This document shows positions 27,349-36,544 of a stretch of 64,000 nucleotides of DNA, piece after piece. The stretch's first letter is position 1; every line of letters starts with the position of its first letter. A model generated the notes under the pieces. The model saw only the letters and a list, made by a program, of their open reading frames with translations, made no database searches and was not told the DNA's origin. Position numbers and translations under genes: made by a program. Origin of the DNA: Methanobrevibacter sp. TLL-48-HuF1 (lineage in GTDB: Archaea > Methanobacteriota > Methanobacteria > Methanobacteriales > Methanobacteriaceae); the NCBI RefSeq assembly GCF_023617305.1, contig NZ_CP081485.1, positions 527,001 through 591,000 on the forward strand. The letters run 5' to 3'.

Positions 27349-28499
27349 ATTAACATCTCCATAATTTTAGAGTTAGGGAATCCAGCCTCTCTTTTTGCTC
27401 TTGCAATAATTTTTAAATTTTTAATTTCAGTTTCTTTTTGACTTACATAACCAATAATTGGACCAATTCCTAATGGTTTTTTCATAGATAAAGATTTTGC
27501 ACTTTTTGACAAGTAAGCATCTAAAGCTTTTTCAAATACTGCAATGGAAGCATTTTCATTATATTTAGCCATAGCATCAGTTAATACATCAGAGTATTTT
27601 GTGCCTTCTAAACCAGATATTAGATTTGTAACATCAGGAGATTCCATTAAATCTTTAAGTTTCCATTCACGTAATTGGTAACCGTCTTCTAATATATAAG
27701 GAGCAATATCATCATAAGACAAATTGTCTTTTTTTGCCCTTATAATCAATTTAAGATTAGCTATATCTACTTGAGTTCCAACATATGAGAATAAAATTTG
27801 TTTATTTTCATCAGCAGGAACATTGGAAGAACGTAATAAACTTTCTAAATAATATTTATCTAAAGCAGATTCTAATGCAAGAACCATACCACTATTTTCG
27901 TATTTTGGAAGAGCATCTTCTAATACAGCAGCATATTCTGTGCCGTCTAAACTTGTAACTACATCAGTTACTCCGTCAGCATCAATTAAAGAACGTAAAT
28001 CTTCATATAAAACTCCACGTGGAATTAATAAATCTTCAGTTTCTTCTTCAGTAAGGCCAACTTCTTTAGCAGTTAAAAGACTTTTAATGTTATTAATATC
28101 AGTTTTTTTAGACATTACAACAAAAGAACTTCTAATTTCCTTTGGAGCAATTCTTGCTACAAATTCATAAGTATCAGCACATTGAATATCTAATGCTTTA
28201 TCAACAGGATATTCTTCTAATACGTCAGCATAATCAGGAACACCTTTAAGATAATTTTCAAATTCGTGAACATTGTTTGTTTCAACAATTTCAGATAATT
28301 GTTTTTCATCAAATAATCTTCCTTTTCTTGCACGTACGCTTGCACTAGGAGTAAGATATGGATAAATATCCAAAATTGGTCTAGATGTAATGATTACGAC
28401 TATTGCACCTATAACGATAACAGCAATTACACATAAAACTAAGAAAGTTTCATTTGTAAGACCTGCTGAACTAATAAGTGTTGCAATTTCATCAGCCAT
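27345..28499 (-). CDS. atpC: A-type ATP synthase subunit C
   Basis: A 384-residue V-type d/A-type C subunit, a three-lobed helical socket linking the stalk to the c ring. Each third of the protein shows the same helical repeat ending in a 'D..I....AK....' segment ([38 protein letters not shown]). An unusual N-terminal hydrophobic helix (residues 17-38) is present and also seen in related methanogens. Confidence 0.93.
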   Translation of the reverse strand: MADEIATLISSAGLTNETFLVLCVIAVIVIGAIVVIITSRPILDIYPYLTPSASVRARKGRLFDEKQLSEIVETNNVHEFENYLKGVPDYADVLEEYPVDKALDIQCADTYEFVARIAPKEIRSSFVVMSKKTDINNIKSLLTAKEVGLTEEETEDLLIPRGVLYEDLRSLIDADGVTDVVTSLDGTEYAAVLEDALPKYENSGMVLALESALDKYYLESLLRSSNVPADENKQILFSYVGTQVDIANLKLIIRAKKDNLSYDDIAPYILEDGYQLREWKLKDLMESPDVTNLISGLEGTKYSDVLTDAMAKYNENASIAVFEKALDAYLSKSAKSLSMKKPLGIGPIIGYVSQKETEIKNLKIIARAKREAGFPNSKIMEMLI

Positions 28500-28510
28500 A
28501 ATTTATCCTC

Positions 28511-29137
28511 CTAATTTTTAAATAAAACATTAGCAACTTCACTACGTAATAATCCTTTAAATCTATCTAGTCTAGATTCGATAGTGTTATTTACTTCAAT
28601 GTCACCATTTCTAGTTTTGAGTATAGCTCCACCAATAGCATCAATAGGTTCACCTAATACTAAGGTTGTGCTTACACCAGTTTTAGTTGCAAGGTCTGCA
28701 GATAATTTTTTCAAATGACCTTCAACTTTCGCAACATCAGATTCTTTAACTTGAACGATTAAATCTCCACCACCAAGTTCTTCAGTAGCTTCTTCAATCA
28801 TTTTTATTAAGGATTCTGAATATTCTGCATCATCACTAGAAGCTTTAGCTTTTAAATCTTCAGTAGCTTTAGCAAAAGCTGCTTCAATGACTTCTTCTTT
28901 AGCTCCTAATTCTGCTCTACGAGCATTCATCTTAGCTTCGGAAATAATTTGCTGATATTTCATATCAGATTGTTTTTTACCATTATCTAAAATTTTATTC
29001 TTTTCTGCTTCAGCAGTTTTTTCAGCATCACTATTAATAGTTGCTATTTCTGCTTGTGCATCTTGAATAATTTTATCAGCTTTCTCCTGGGCTTCAGACT
29101 TAATGCTTTCAACAATTTTATTTGTGCCTGAGCTCAT
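28511..29137 (-). CDS. atpE: A-type ATP synthase subunit E (peripheral stalk)
   Basis: A 208-residue protein: a long charged coiled coil (1-100) that pairs with subunit H, then a globular C-domain (V-S-T-T-L-V-L-G-E-P-I-D-A-I-G-G) that binds the head. 13 bases separate it from atpK. Confidence 0.94.
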   Translation of the reverse strand: MSSGTNKIVESIKSEAQEKADKIIQDAQAEIATINSDAEKTAEAEKNKILDNGKKQSDMKYQQIISEAKMNARRAELGAKEEVIEAAFAKATEDLKAKASSDDAEYSESLIKMIEEATEELGGGDLIVQVKESDVAKVEGHLKKLSADLATKTGVSTTLVLGEPIDAIGGAILKTRNGDIEVNNTIESRLDRFKGLLRSEVANVLFKN

Positions 29138-29150
29138 ACAGATTGCCTCC

Positions 29151-29636
29151 TTAACCTAATATTCCACCGAATACCATAAGTAAGATTGCAATCAAGAATC
29201 CATAAATAGCCTGAGTCTCTGGCAATGCAGAGAAAATAATACCTCTAGCAAACATGTCATTATCTTCAACAATAGCACCTACAGATGAGGATGCTGCGAT
29301 ACCTTGTCCCATACCGGAACCTAAACCTGCGAAACCAATAGCTGCACCTACACCGATAGCTACAACACCTGCTTCAGTAGATAAACCTTCTCCACCACCT
29401 AATAATCCAGAGAATACTAATAATAAGATTGCAATCAAGAATCCATAAATAGCCTGAGTCTCTGGCAATGCAGAGAAAATAATACCTCTAGCAAACATGT
29501 CGTTATCTTCTGCAACTGCACCTACAGATCCAGCTGCTGCCATACCTTGCCCTAAACCGGAACCTAATCCGGCGAAACCAATTGCTACTCCAGCACCAAT
29601 AGCTGCTAAAGCAGTACCTAAAGCAATATCCACCAT
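29151..29636 (-). CDS. atpK: A-type ATP synthase subunit K (c ring), duplicated hairpin
   Basis: A 161-residue proteolipid made of two hairpins in tandem, each about 80 residues. Both carry the ion-binding Glu in L-P-E-T-Q-A-I-Y-G (Glu59 and Glu140). The P-E-T-Q...Y signature is that of sodium-binding c subunits, and the enzyme of Methanobrevibacter ruminantium is known to be sodium-coupled, so sodium coupling is likely here. The two halves share a 78-base identical stretch (29181-29258 and 29424-29501). Confidence 0.95.
   Translation of the reverse strand: MVDIALGTALAAIGAGVAIGFAGLGSGLGQGMAAAGSVGAVAEDNDMFARGIIFSALPETQAIYGFLIAILLLVFSGLLGGGEGLSTEAGVVAIGVGAAIGFAGLGSGMGQGIAASSSVGAIVEDNDMFARGIIFSALPETQAIYGFLIAILLMVFGGILG
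29181..29501 (-). repeat. Internal 243-bp tandem repeat in atpK
   Basis: 29181-29258 is identical over 78 bases to 29424-29501, an offset of exactly 81 codons. It encodes the second helix with the ion-binding Glu in each hairpin. Confidence 0.85.
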
Positions 29637-29689
29637 ATTTAATTCACCTTTGAATAATAATTAATTTTGATATATTTAAATAAAAAATT

Positions 29690-31693
29690 TTAATTTTTAA
29701 GTTTTGTAAAAGTTCTGTTTGCTTTGAAAGCTTGGAACTTGTTTTTACCTTCCATATAGAACTGTGAAAAGAACTCCACGTAATGAAGACGTAAAGAGTT
29801 AATAAATGCACCTAAAATTTGGAACAAGAAGTTTGCAATATGTCCGAATATAAATATGAAAATTGCAAGAACAATACCAATAACTGGAATCATATCATTA
29901 CATAAGTTAGTTAAAATATTTACAGTCATAGCAATACCTCCTGTAGCTAAACATAATGCTAAAAGACGAGCATAAGACAAGACATCTCCCATAAATCCGA
30001 AAACATCCATAACTCCATAAGCTCCATTAGCATATATTAACATAGCAAGACATGCAATTATTAAAACTGCTCCAATTCCGTATCCGATCATACCTATTGC
30101 AGGCATCATAAATCCTAATACTAAAAATATAATACCGGCTTCTAAAACAAACCAGCAAAGCTGAGATCCAATAGCTTCTTTTATTTCTCCGTATCTGAAA
30201 TTATTGATAGCTCCAATAACAAAACCAATATTAGTATAAATTATACCAATAGCTATTGCTATTATTAAAATAGTATCTGGATGTACAAAAGCTTCAACAG
30301 CAGGCACAACAGTAGGCAACTTATAATTCAACATTCTTTCTGTGAAATCTCCTAACAAACCATTAGTGAGAAGACCCAATATAATTGCCCAAATACCACA
30401 TGCCGTAAGAATATAACCGAATGATTTCATTGTATCATTGAGTTTACCCATACCCCTTACTAAAACAACACCTATGATAGCTACAATAGCACCATAAAAT
30501 GCATCAGTTAAACAGTATCCGAATAAGAACGGGAACACAACTGCTACAAAGAATGTTGGATCTATAGCATTATATCGTACTGGAGAATACATATCCACAA
30601 GAACCTCATAAGGTTTTACATAACCTTTATTAGTTTGTAAAATAGGTACATCTTCATCATCAGTACCTTCAACATCAATTAATTCAAAGGTACAATGTCC
30701 ATCAGAACTTTTTTCTACTAATTGCTCAACTTTATCAGTATCTTTAACAGGTACCCATGCTTCTAACATATAGGTATCTTTTGTTTGAACAAAAGCAGCA
30801 AGTATTTCATTCTTTTCTTTTTCATTTTCTAATTCTTCTTTAAGAGATAAAATATCGTCATCCCATCTTTCAGCAATAGCTCTTAAATCACTTTTAGCTG
30901 AATTACGTTCGGATTCTATTGTTACCAATCTAGAATCAGCACTTGAGATAATTTGCTGTGGAGTTCCTTCAATATTGGAAACTTCAACTCTCTCAAAGTC
31001 AAATTTACGAAGTGTTGAATAAACATCTTCGCCGAATTCTTTTAAAGTCACTACGATAATATTTGCAGTTTCTTTATCATCATTAGGGACTATAAAAACA
31101 TCTAATTCATCAGTCAATTTACTTAAGTTACTTTCAATTTCTGAAGCAGACTCAGCATTAATCCTACCAACAGTTATGGAAGTGTACTTAGAATCTTTTA
31201 AAAGAGCCAAGTCCATGTCTAAATTATATAAACGCTTAGCTAAACTTTTATTAGAAGTCAATACACTTGTTTCAGAGTCGAGTGCGGAAAATTTACCTTC
31301 AATAACTTTTGTTTCACTTTCAACTTGAGCCAAAAGGTCTTCTGCTTTATTGATTAAAGCTTCAGTATCTAAATCCCCAACTTCTTTTTGAATAGGCATT
31401 TCTGGACTAATAAAAGACTTTATTGTGTCTTTGATCCCATGGCCTTCGGATAAAGAATTTCCTAATAGTTCAGAAATAGCACTTGTTTTCATTAAAAGTG
31501 AAGATAACTTACCAGTGAAAGCAGATGCTTTTGAAGGAGTTACTAACTCCGCTAATTCAGGATCTTGCTGAATACTATCAGAAATCTCGTTGATTTGTAC
31601 TAATCCCTGTTCGTGGAGTGCACTAACAGTAGGGGATATGTACTCATCAAGAGTAACGATTCTAATTTTACGCATTCTAGCTGTCTTGAACAT
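29690..31693 (-). CDS. atpI: A-type ATP synthase subunit I (a subunit)
   Basis: About 667 residues from ATG 31693. I prefer this start over the upstream frame reaching 31741 because that part overlaps atpH and lacks a ribosome binding site, while GTGTGAGAT precedes 31693. The N-terminal half is a soluble coiled-coil stator arm (residues about 30-330). The C-terminal half has eight or so helices that form the ion channel, including the conserved S-Y-A-R-L-L-A-L-C-L-A-T segment with the essential Arg. It moves sodium or protons past the c ring. Confidence 0.95.
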   Translation of the reverse strand: MFKTARMRKIRIVTLDEYISPTVSALHEQGLVQINEISDSIQQDPELAELVTPSKASAFTGKLSSLLMKTSAISELLGNSLSEGHGIKDTIKSFISPEMPIQKEVGDLDTEALINKAEDLLAQVESETKVIEGKFSALDSETSVLTSNKSLAKRLYNLDMDLALLKDSKYTSITVGRINAESASEIESNLSKLTDELDVFIVPNDDKETANIIVVTLKEFGEDVYSTLRKFDFERVEVSNIEGTPQQIISSADSRLVTIESERNSAKSDLRAIAERWDDDILSLKEELENEKEKNEILAAFVQTKDTYMLEAWVPVKDTDKVEQLVEKSSDGHCTFELIDVEGTDDEDVPILQTNKGYVKPYEVLVDMYSPVRYNAIDPTFFVAVVFPFLFGYCLTDAFYGAIVAIIGVVLVRGMGKLNDTMKSFGYILTACGIWAIILGLLTNGLLGDFTERMLNYKLPTVVPAVEAFVHPDTILIIAIAIGIIYTNIGFVIGAINNFRYGEIKEAIGSQLCWFVLEAGIIFLVLGFMMPAIGMIGYGIGAVLIIACLAMLIYANGAYGVMDVFGFMGDVLSYARLLALCLATGGIAMTVNILTNLCNDMIPVIGIVLAIFIFIFGHIANFLFQILGAFINSLRLHYVEFFSQFYMEGKNKFQAFKANRTFTKLKN

Positions 31694-31703
31694 TAATCTC
31701 ACA

Positions 31704-32018
31704 CTATAAAACATTTTTGACAATAATAGAAGCAGCATCATCTACATTTGCCATAGCTTTTTCTTTTAAGGAAGCTACATTAGCTTCTCCATCTTTAGCA
31801 ATAGATTGTGCTTCTTTTTTAGCTTTGTCTTCTGCATCAAAAACAGTATTTTTAGCTTCTTCTTCTGCTGCTTTTTTTGCCTCATTTATAATATTTTCAG
31901 CATTTATTTTTGATTCATTTATCATGTCCACAGATTTGGACTCTGAATCAAGAATAAGTTGTTCAGCATCAGATTCAGCTTTTTTTATCATTGCGATAGC
32001 TTCTGATATCTCTGCCAT
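31704..32018 (-). CDS. atpH: A-type ATP synthase subunit H (peripheral stalk)
   Basis: A 104-residue, Ala/Glu/Lys-rich, continuous right-handed-type coiled coil (A-I-A-M-I-K-K-A-E-S-D-A-E) that pairs with subunit E. First gene of the atp operon. GGTGAT lies 5 bases before the ATG. Confidence 0.93.
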   Translation of the reverse strand: MAEISEAIAMIKKAESDAEQLILDSESKSVDMINESKINAENIINEAKKAAEEEAKNTVFDAEDKAKKEAQSIAKDGEANVASLKEKAMANVDDAASIIVKNVL

Positions 32019-32075
32019 AATTAATCACCATGGTATATTAATCTTTATTGGGAAGCATATATATCTTTTACGATT

Positions 32076-32092
32076 TATATTTAACATGACCT
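32076..32092 (-). promoter_or_regulatory. Candidate promoter of the atp operon
   Basis: On the minus strand TGTTAAATATAAATCG is TATA-like and lies about 65 bases before the atpH start. The 32019-32294 gap holds no other gene that I can support. Confidence 0.35.
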
Positions 32093-32294
32093 AATTCATT
32101 GATTTAAGGAAAAATAAAAGAATAATCGAAAAATTAAGACAATAAACAACATAAAGATATTGAAAATTACAATTTGTTCAGAAATTTTTAAATAAATATA
32201 GTATATATTGAGCAATGTTTAATTTTAAAAGTAAAATTTTATACAGTCCAATAACGGTGCCATGAACATGTGAAATGTTAAAAAAAAAGAGGAG

Positions 32295-32642
32295 TTACCT
32301 ATAAAAATATTTTAAAATACTCATAGGTAATTTTTGCAGATATGCCAATACAGCAATTACAACAATAGCAAGGCCAATAATACCCAACAAATAGTTATAC
32401 GGAGTAGCAAGTAAAGTATAACCACTTATTCCAATAATAATTCCTTCAAAAAAGAAAACTGCCTTAGCCCATTGCGGTTTAGCAACAATAACAATATAAG
32501 CAATTCCAATTAAAACTAAAATAATCGCACTAGCTATACTGTCATTAGTTATTGTCTGAGTAAATAAAGGACGAACTCCTAAAAATATTACCAGAACAGC
32601 TAACAGAATTCCCAATAATTTAATATTCTTAACTTTAATCAT
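32295..32642 (-). CDS. Four-helix membrane protein of unknown function
   Basis: A 115-residue protein with four hydrophobic helices (about 7-25, 37-55, 62-80, 83-103) and almost no loops. The first helix is followed by V-R-P-L-F-T-Q-T. I do not recognise the family. It is divergent from the gene at 32712 with about 70 bases between, and is not part of the atp operon. Confidence 0.65.
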   Translation of the reverse strand: MIKVKNIKLLGILLAVLVIFLGVRPLFTQTITNDSIASAIILVLIGIAYIVIVAKPQWAKAVFFFEGIIIGISGYTLLATPYNYLLGIIGLAIVVIAVLAYLQKLPMSILKYFYR

Positions 32643-32711
32643 GATTATTTCTTTTAAACTTTATAATATTTATATTATAATAAAATATAATAGTAGATAA
32701 AGGTGATGAAA

Positions 32712-33047
32712 ATGGACAGAAGCGTATGGACTATTAACAACAAACATTTTACATTGATCCTAGATGCAAAAACAGAAAACGGAAAAATTAGTGACAGAAA
32801 ATTCAGTCCAGGAGAAGACATCTGGACTAATGAAATACCTCAGTTTAAATTTGAAGATGAAAATACCCAAAAGGAATATGATAATTTCATATCAGATTTG
32901 CTGATATTATTGTCAGAACCTAATGTTGATCAGGTGTTTATTGATGCTAAAATAGGTGAAGAATCAGAATATGATACTTCAGCCACTTATGAACCAGTAA
33001 TAATAAGAAAAATAGAAGATTATGAAGTAGAAAAAATTATAAGTTAA
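32712..33047 (+). CDS. Small acidic cytosolic protein of unknown function
   Basis: A 111-residue protein. ATG 32712 is preferred because AGGTGAT sits just upstream; the GTG at 32703 lies within that site. It is acidic, without membrane helix or Cys, and begins M-D-R-S-V-W-T-I-N-N-K-H-F. No family recognised. It converges with the operon end at 33050. Confidence 0.65.
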   Translation: MDRSVWTINNKHFTLILDAKTENGKISDRKFSPGEDIWTNEIPQFKFEDENTQKEYDNFISDLLILLSEPNVDQVFIDAKIGEESEYDTSATYEPVIIRKIEDYEVEKIIS

Positions 33048-33049
33048 TA

Positions 33050-33388
33050 TTAAAACATGGCATTAGCTTTTTCCAATACTTCATCAATAGTATTAAATTC
33101 CAAAGCATCTCCAGATTCGGCTTTAGTTTCGGTTGTTATTAAAACATTCGGACTTGTCCAAAGTAAAGAATATGCCAGATATACAACATTAGCTATAAGC
33201 ATAGGCATAAACAGGAATAATCCAATGAATAAAAAGAACATATGTGCTGCATAATTTCCATACCTTTTCTTTTTCATTAAAATATAATGATTTTCCTGCT
33301 GAGTAATTTTAAATTTCTCTTGAGCCAATTCCTCAGAAATATTATTCATTTCCTTGGAATTATCTGCTTTTAATATAAACAATTTCAT
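33050..33388 (-). CDS. Small membrane protein at the end of the carboxylate operon
   Basis: A 112-residue protein: an N-terminal soluble part (1-45), one long or two short hydrophobic helices (about 48-80), and a C-terminal soluble part. No family recognised. It starts 6 bases after the nitroreductase stop, so it is probably co-transcribed with it, though its role may be independent. Confidence 0.6.
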   Translation of the reverse strand: MKLFILKADNSKEMNNISEELAQEKFKITQQENHYILMKKKRYGNYAAHMFFLFIGLFLFMPMLIANVVYLAYSLLWTSPNVLITTETKAESGDALEFNTIDEVLEKANAMF

Positions 33389-33394
33389 TATAAT

Positions 33395-33901
33395 CTAAAT
33401 ATATTCAACAAATTCATCAATTTCTTTTCTTGGAGTGTCTCTTGGTTCTGCATTTCCATATCCCAAAGGAGTAAACAATACAGGAACTTCATTATCATTT
33501 AAATTTAAAAATTGTCTGGCTTTATCAGCATTAAATGCTGCAATGTAACATGTTCCAAGTCCAACATTAGTAGCTGCCAAAATAATATGGTCCATTACAA
33601 TAGTTGCATCAATATCAGCTATGTTCTTTCCGTCCCAAGGTCTTGTCCATGCTTCATCAACATTAGCTACAACACATAATACATAAGGAGCTTCCACAAA
33701 CCATTTAGCCCCATAAATTTCAGATAAAGATTCTTTATTTTTTTTAGTGTCAACTACAAACACTTTAAAAGGCTGGTTATTCACTCCTGTTGGAGCTATT
33801 GTAGCTGCTTTCAATACATATTCAAGTTTTTCATCTTCAACTTCCTTGTCCAAATATCCTCTTACACTATACCTTTTATTAATTACATCATCAAAATCCA
33901 T
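33395..33901 (-). CDS. Nitroreductase-family FMN oxidoreductase
   Basis: A 168-residue nitroreductase: R-Y-S-V-R-G-Y at the N-terminus, A-P-T-G-V-N-N-Q-P-F FMN loop, central D-I-D-A-T-I-V-M-D-H-I, and C-terminal L-G-Y-G-N-A-E-P-R-D-T-P-R-K. Binds FMN and transfers two electrons from NAD(P)H to an unknown acceptor. GAAGGTAG precedes the ATG. Only 5 bases separate it from the citrate synthase-like gene, so it belongs to the same transcript. Confidence 0.9.
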   Translation of the reverse strand: MDFDDVINKRYSVRGYLDKEVEDEKLEYVLKAATIAPTGVNNQPFKVFVVDTKKNKESLSEIYGAKWFVEAPYVLCVVANVDEAWTRPWDGKNIADIDATIVMDHIILAATNVGLGTCYIAAFNADKARQFLNLNDNEVPVLFTPLGYGNAEPRDTPRKEIDEFVEYI

Positions 33902-33906
33902 ATTAT

Positions 33907-34713
33907 CTACCTTCCAGGACCATCATAAACAATGTCGTCAATGTCACAAAAACGTCTAAATTCATCTTCATCAATAGTTTCTTCATAAATATGAGCAATA
34001 ATGCCCGGAACACGGCCAATAATAAAGACCCCCAATCCTAATTTTGGGTCAAAACCTAAATCAGACAAAATTGCTGCATTTGCCCCGTCAACATTTAAAC
34101 GAATGTTTTTCTTTTGATAAAGCAAATCTTCAATGGCCAATGCCAATTTAGTATGGGGACCAACACATCCTTCTTTTATAACAAGTTCCATTAATTTATC
34201 TGCTCTTGGATCAGCATTATGATATCTGTGTCCAAAACCAGGAATTTTAGTATTTTTAGAGACAATATATTCATTGTATAAATCAATAGCCAAACTAGCT
34301 ATCTGTTTATTGTCAATATCTGCATCTCCAGTTAACATTAAAGAGTCAATCTTGGACTGGTACAATTCCATGGTTTTTTCAATAGCTCCTGCATGTTTAT
34401 GTCCAAATGACAATAGTGCACCAGCTACAGCAGCATTTAACGGAGAACCTGAAGAGGCAACAAGTCTTGCTGTTTGTGTACTTGGAGGAGTGGCTCCATG
34501 ATCACAAAAAGAAACTAAAACATGATTAAATAATTTTCCCTCTTTTATTGAAGGCAATCTCCCTTTCAGAAGAAGAAAAACCATATCACTATATCTAATT
34601 TTTTCAATTAAATCTCTTTGATTGTATCCCCTAGTAACAATTTTATCAGGTTCCACTTTAGAAATAGCTGTTCTTAGTGAATGCTCGTTAATTTTAAAAT
34701 TATTTTCCGACAT
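33907..34713 (-). CDS. Citrate synthase / citryl-CoA lyase-like protein
   Basis: A 268-residue protein of the citrate synthase superfamily, short form lacking the N-terminal region of canonical synthases. All three catalytic residues are visible: His72 (F-C-D-H-G-A-T-P-P-S), His162 (P-G-F-G-H-R-Y-H) and Asp209 (N-V-D-G-A). The length matches citryl-CoA-lyase-type members, which cleave or form a C-C bond between acyl-CoA and an oxoacid. In this operon it could condense or cleave a citrate-like tricarboxylate. Direction and substrate are unknown. Confidence 0.85.
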   Translation of the reverse strand: MSENNFKINEHSLRTAISKVEPDKIVTRGYNQRDLIEKIRYSDMVFLLLKGRLPSIKEGKLFNHVLVSFCDHGATPPSTQTARLVASSGSPLNAAVAGALLSFGHKHAGAIEKTMELYQSKIDSLMLTGDADIDNKQIASLAIDLYNEYIVSKNTKIPGFGHRYHNADPRADKLMELVIKEGCVGPHTKLALAIEDLLYQKKNIRLNVDGANAAILSDLGFDPKLGLGVFIIGRVPGIIAHIYEETIDEDEFRRFCDIDDIVYDGPGR

Positions 34714-34759
34714 TGTTTTAATTTCCTCAATTTAATAATTAAAATATAATTATAATCCA

Positions 34760-35632
34760 TTATAAATGTAATGTTGCAACTCTCGGTTCTACAAAACAGG
34801 AAGGTCTGACTGAAACAATTCTAACACCGCTTGCCCTTTGATTACCTACATTAACAAATGAACCTAAAACTGTGGTTTTTCCACCAAAACCCAATGGTCC
34901 GATATTTGTTTCGTTTAATTTCTGAGTTACATAATTTTCCAAATCGCTTTGGGAATCTAAATTTCCATAAACAATTGATTTTAACAGTAAGGATGATGCC
35001 TCATAATGTGTACGGCCAATACCGACAGCAGGAACAGAAGGAGTGCATCCCAACATTTTAAGTGATTCACTTAACCAGCCGATAGCTGTACCAATTACAT
35101 TTTCAATTGATCTTTTATGATATACCCTATATGTCTTTGCTCTTATTTCAGGACCTCCCCCTTCCAGTATAAAATGGATGTTTAAAGTGTCCGGAGAAAT
35201 ATTTCTTTTATATGTTGAATCATCACTGAAAGAATTTATCAAAAAGGATGCTGCTTTCATCTGCCCCGGACTGTTATACAATCCTTTTGATTGTTCAATT
35301 CGCTCAACATCATTACCTTTAACAGCCATAGGGCGGGCAGGCAAATTATTTAATCCTTTTTCAATTCCCTCATTAATCTGAGCTATTAACTCTCCGGTGA
35401 TTTCTCTTTTTTCACCTATTTCAATGATTACATGAGGAATTCCTGTATCATCACATAAAGGGAATTTGGTCTTACTGGCTACTTTATAATTTTCTAAAAT
35501 TTGATTTAAAGCCCACAAAGCATTTTCATTATCTTCAACAGAAATGGCTTTTTTTAATGCATTGAATTTATCTTCAGAGAGATTTGTACTGGCTTTAATT
35601 ATTGCATTTGAAACATCTTCTATGATATCCAT
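34760..35632 (-). CDS. Class I fumarase / tartrate dehydratase alpha-subunit-like hydratase
   Basis: About 290 residues from ATG 35632 (GTGAT upstream); a frame extending to 35704 overlaps the preceding gene and is not supported. It is an iron-sulfur hydro-lyase: Cys in F-P-L-C-D-D-T-G-I-P, Cys in L-G-C-T-P-S-V-P-A-V-G-I-G, and Cys in R-P-S-C-F-V-E-P-R are positioned to hold a 4Fe-4S cluster. A beta subunit is not encoded nearby, unlike in normal two-subunit fumarases. It probably adds or removes water on a di- or tricarboxylate in the same pathway as its neighbours. Confidence 0.8.
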   Translation of the reverse strand: MDIIEDVSNAIIKASTNLSEDKFNALKKAISVEDNENALWALNQILENYKVASKTKFPLCDDTGIPHVIIEIGEKREITGELIAQINEGIEKGLNNLPARPMAVKGNDVERIEQSKGLYNSPGQMKAASFLINSFSDDSTYKRNISPDTLNIHFILEGGGPEIRAKTYRVYHKRSIENVIGTAIGWLSESLKMLGCTPSVPAVGIGRTHYEASSLLLKSIVYGNLDSQSDLENYVTQKLNETNIGPLGFGGKTTVLGSFVNVGNQRASGVRIVSVRPSCFVEPRVATLHL

Positions 35633-35636
35633 ATAA

Positions 35637-36539
35637 TCACTCAGGAATAGATAAATCATTAGATCCTTTAGGAGAAGATATTGCATCACTATAATATTGG
35701 TCAATCATTCTTTTAACCAGTTTAACCTGTTTAATACGAGCAATTGCTTCTTTTTCAGAAGTATTCCAATTATGAGACTGTGCTACTGAACCTCCTGTTT
35801 TTAAATATACTGGAGAAGCTACTTTAATAATCTTCGGAACTTCATAATGTCTGATAAATCCGCCAGTTGATTTCGGATTTTCAGTATGCAAATCTAAAGG
35901 CATATACACTGCTTTACGAATAGCTGCAATCATAGGAATTTGCAAATCTCTAACTGGATTGAAAGAATTAAGACCGTTTTCTTCAAGTAATTTTGCAGAT
36001 GCGGGATTTCCATGTCCAGTATGTGCAGACATTTTGAAATGAAGTGATTTCGGAAGTTCACCTGCTTTTCTCATCTGGTTTAAAGTCCAAAGTAAACCTT
36101 CATCATATAACAGTATTCCACGAACTCCCAAATCAGCCGCTCTTTTAACGTCCTCAATTGCATAAACTAAATTGTCATATCCTCTTAATCGATATCCTAT
36201 CCTGCTTCCTTCCTTAGTATGAACAGTTGCACTGGTATCATAGGTAGCTCTTGGACCTACAGATAAAAAAAGTTCACATTCATATTTTTTAGCCAAGTCA
36301 ACCATTTCTGTAATTTCTTCATCAGTAAGCAGCATTATTCCTTTGGTTTGAGTAATACGATGAATAGTTATTTCATTTTTAGAAGCTTCCTTAAGTAAAG
36401 TATCCATTATTTTTGGAGATTGTATTCCTGGAACCTCAAAACGATACTGTCCTCCATCATTAAAACGTTTAAATGATTCAAAATCGTCATAAGCCCTTTT
36501 AATTCCAAGCTGTTCCAAGAATTCTTCAGTTTTTTTCAT
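35637..36539 (-). CDS. U32-peptidase-like TIM-barrel protein
   Basis: A 300-residue predicted TIM barrel resembling the U32 'peptidase' family by layout (D-L-G-V-R-G-I-L-L-Y-D-E-G, then L-H-F-K-M-S-A-H-T-G-H-G-N-P-A, and M-P-L-D-L-H-T-E-N). The typical U32 cysteine signature is not obvious, and His/Asp/Glu residues in the strands could bind a metal. In this operon it takes the place that a lyase (PrpB-like) occupies in methylcitrate pathways, so a lyase or epimerase role is my inference. It starts 5 bases after the PrpD-like gene. Confidence 0.7.
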   Translation of the reverse strand: MKKTEEFLEQLGIKRAYDDFESFKRFNDGGQYRFEVPGIQSPKIMDTLLKEASKNEITIHRITQTKGIMLLTDEEITEMVDLAKKYECELFLSVGPRATYDTSATVHTKEGSRIGYRLRGYDNLVYAIEDVKRAADLGVRGILLYDEGLLWTLNQMRKAGELPKSLHFKMSAHTGHGNPASAKLLEENGLNSFNPVRDLQIPMIAAIRKAVYMPLDLHTENPKSTGGFIRHYEVPKIIKVASPVYLKTGGSVAQSHNWNTSEKEAIARIKQVKLVKRMIDQYYSDAISSPKGSNDLSIPE

Positions 36540-36544
36540 AGTAT

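Noticed and set aside
31694-31741. N-terminal extension of atpI
   Set aside because: Overlaps atpH by 38 bases; 31693 fits the family start and has a ribosome binding site.
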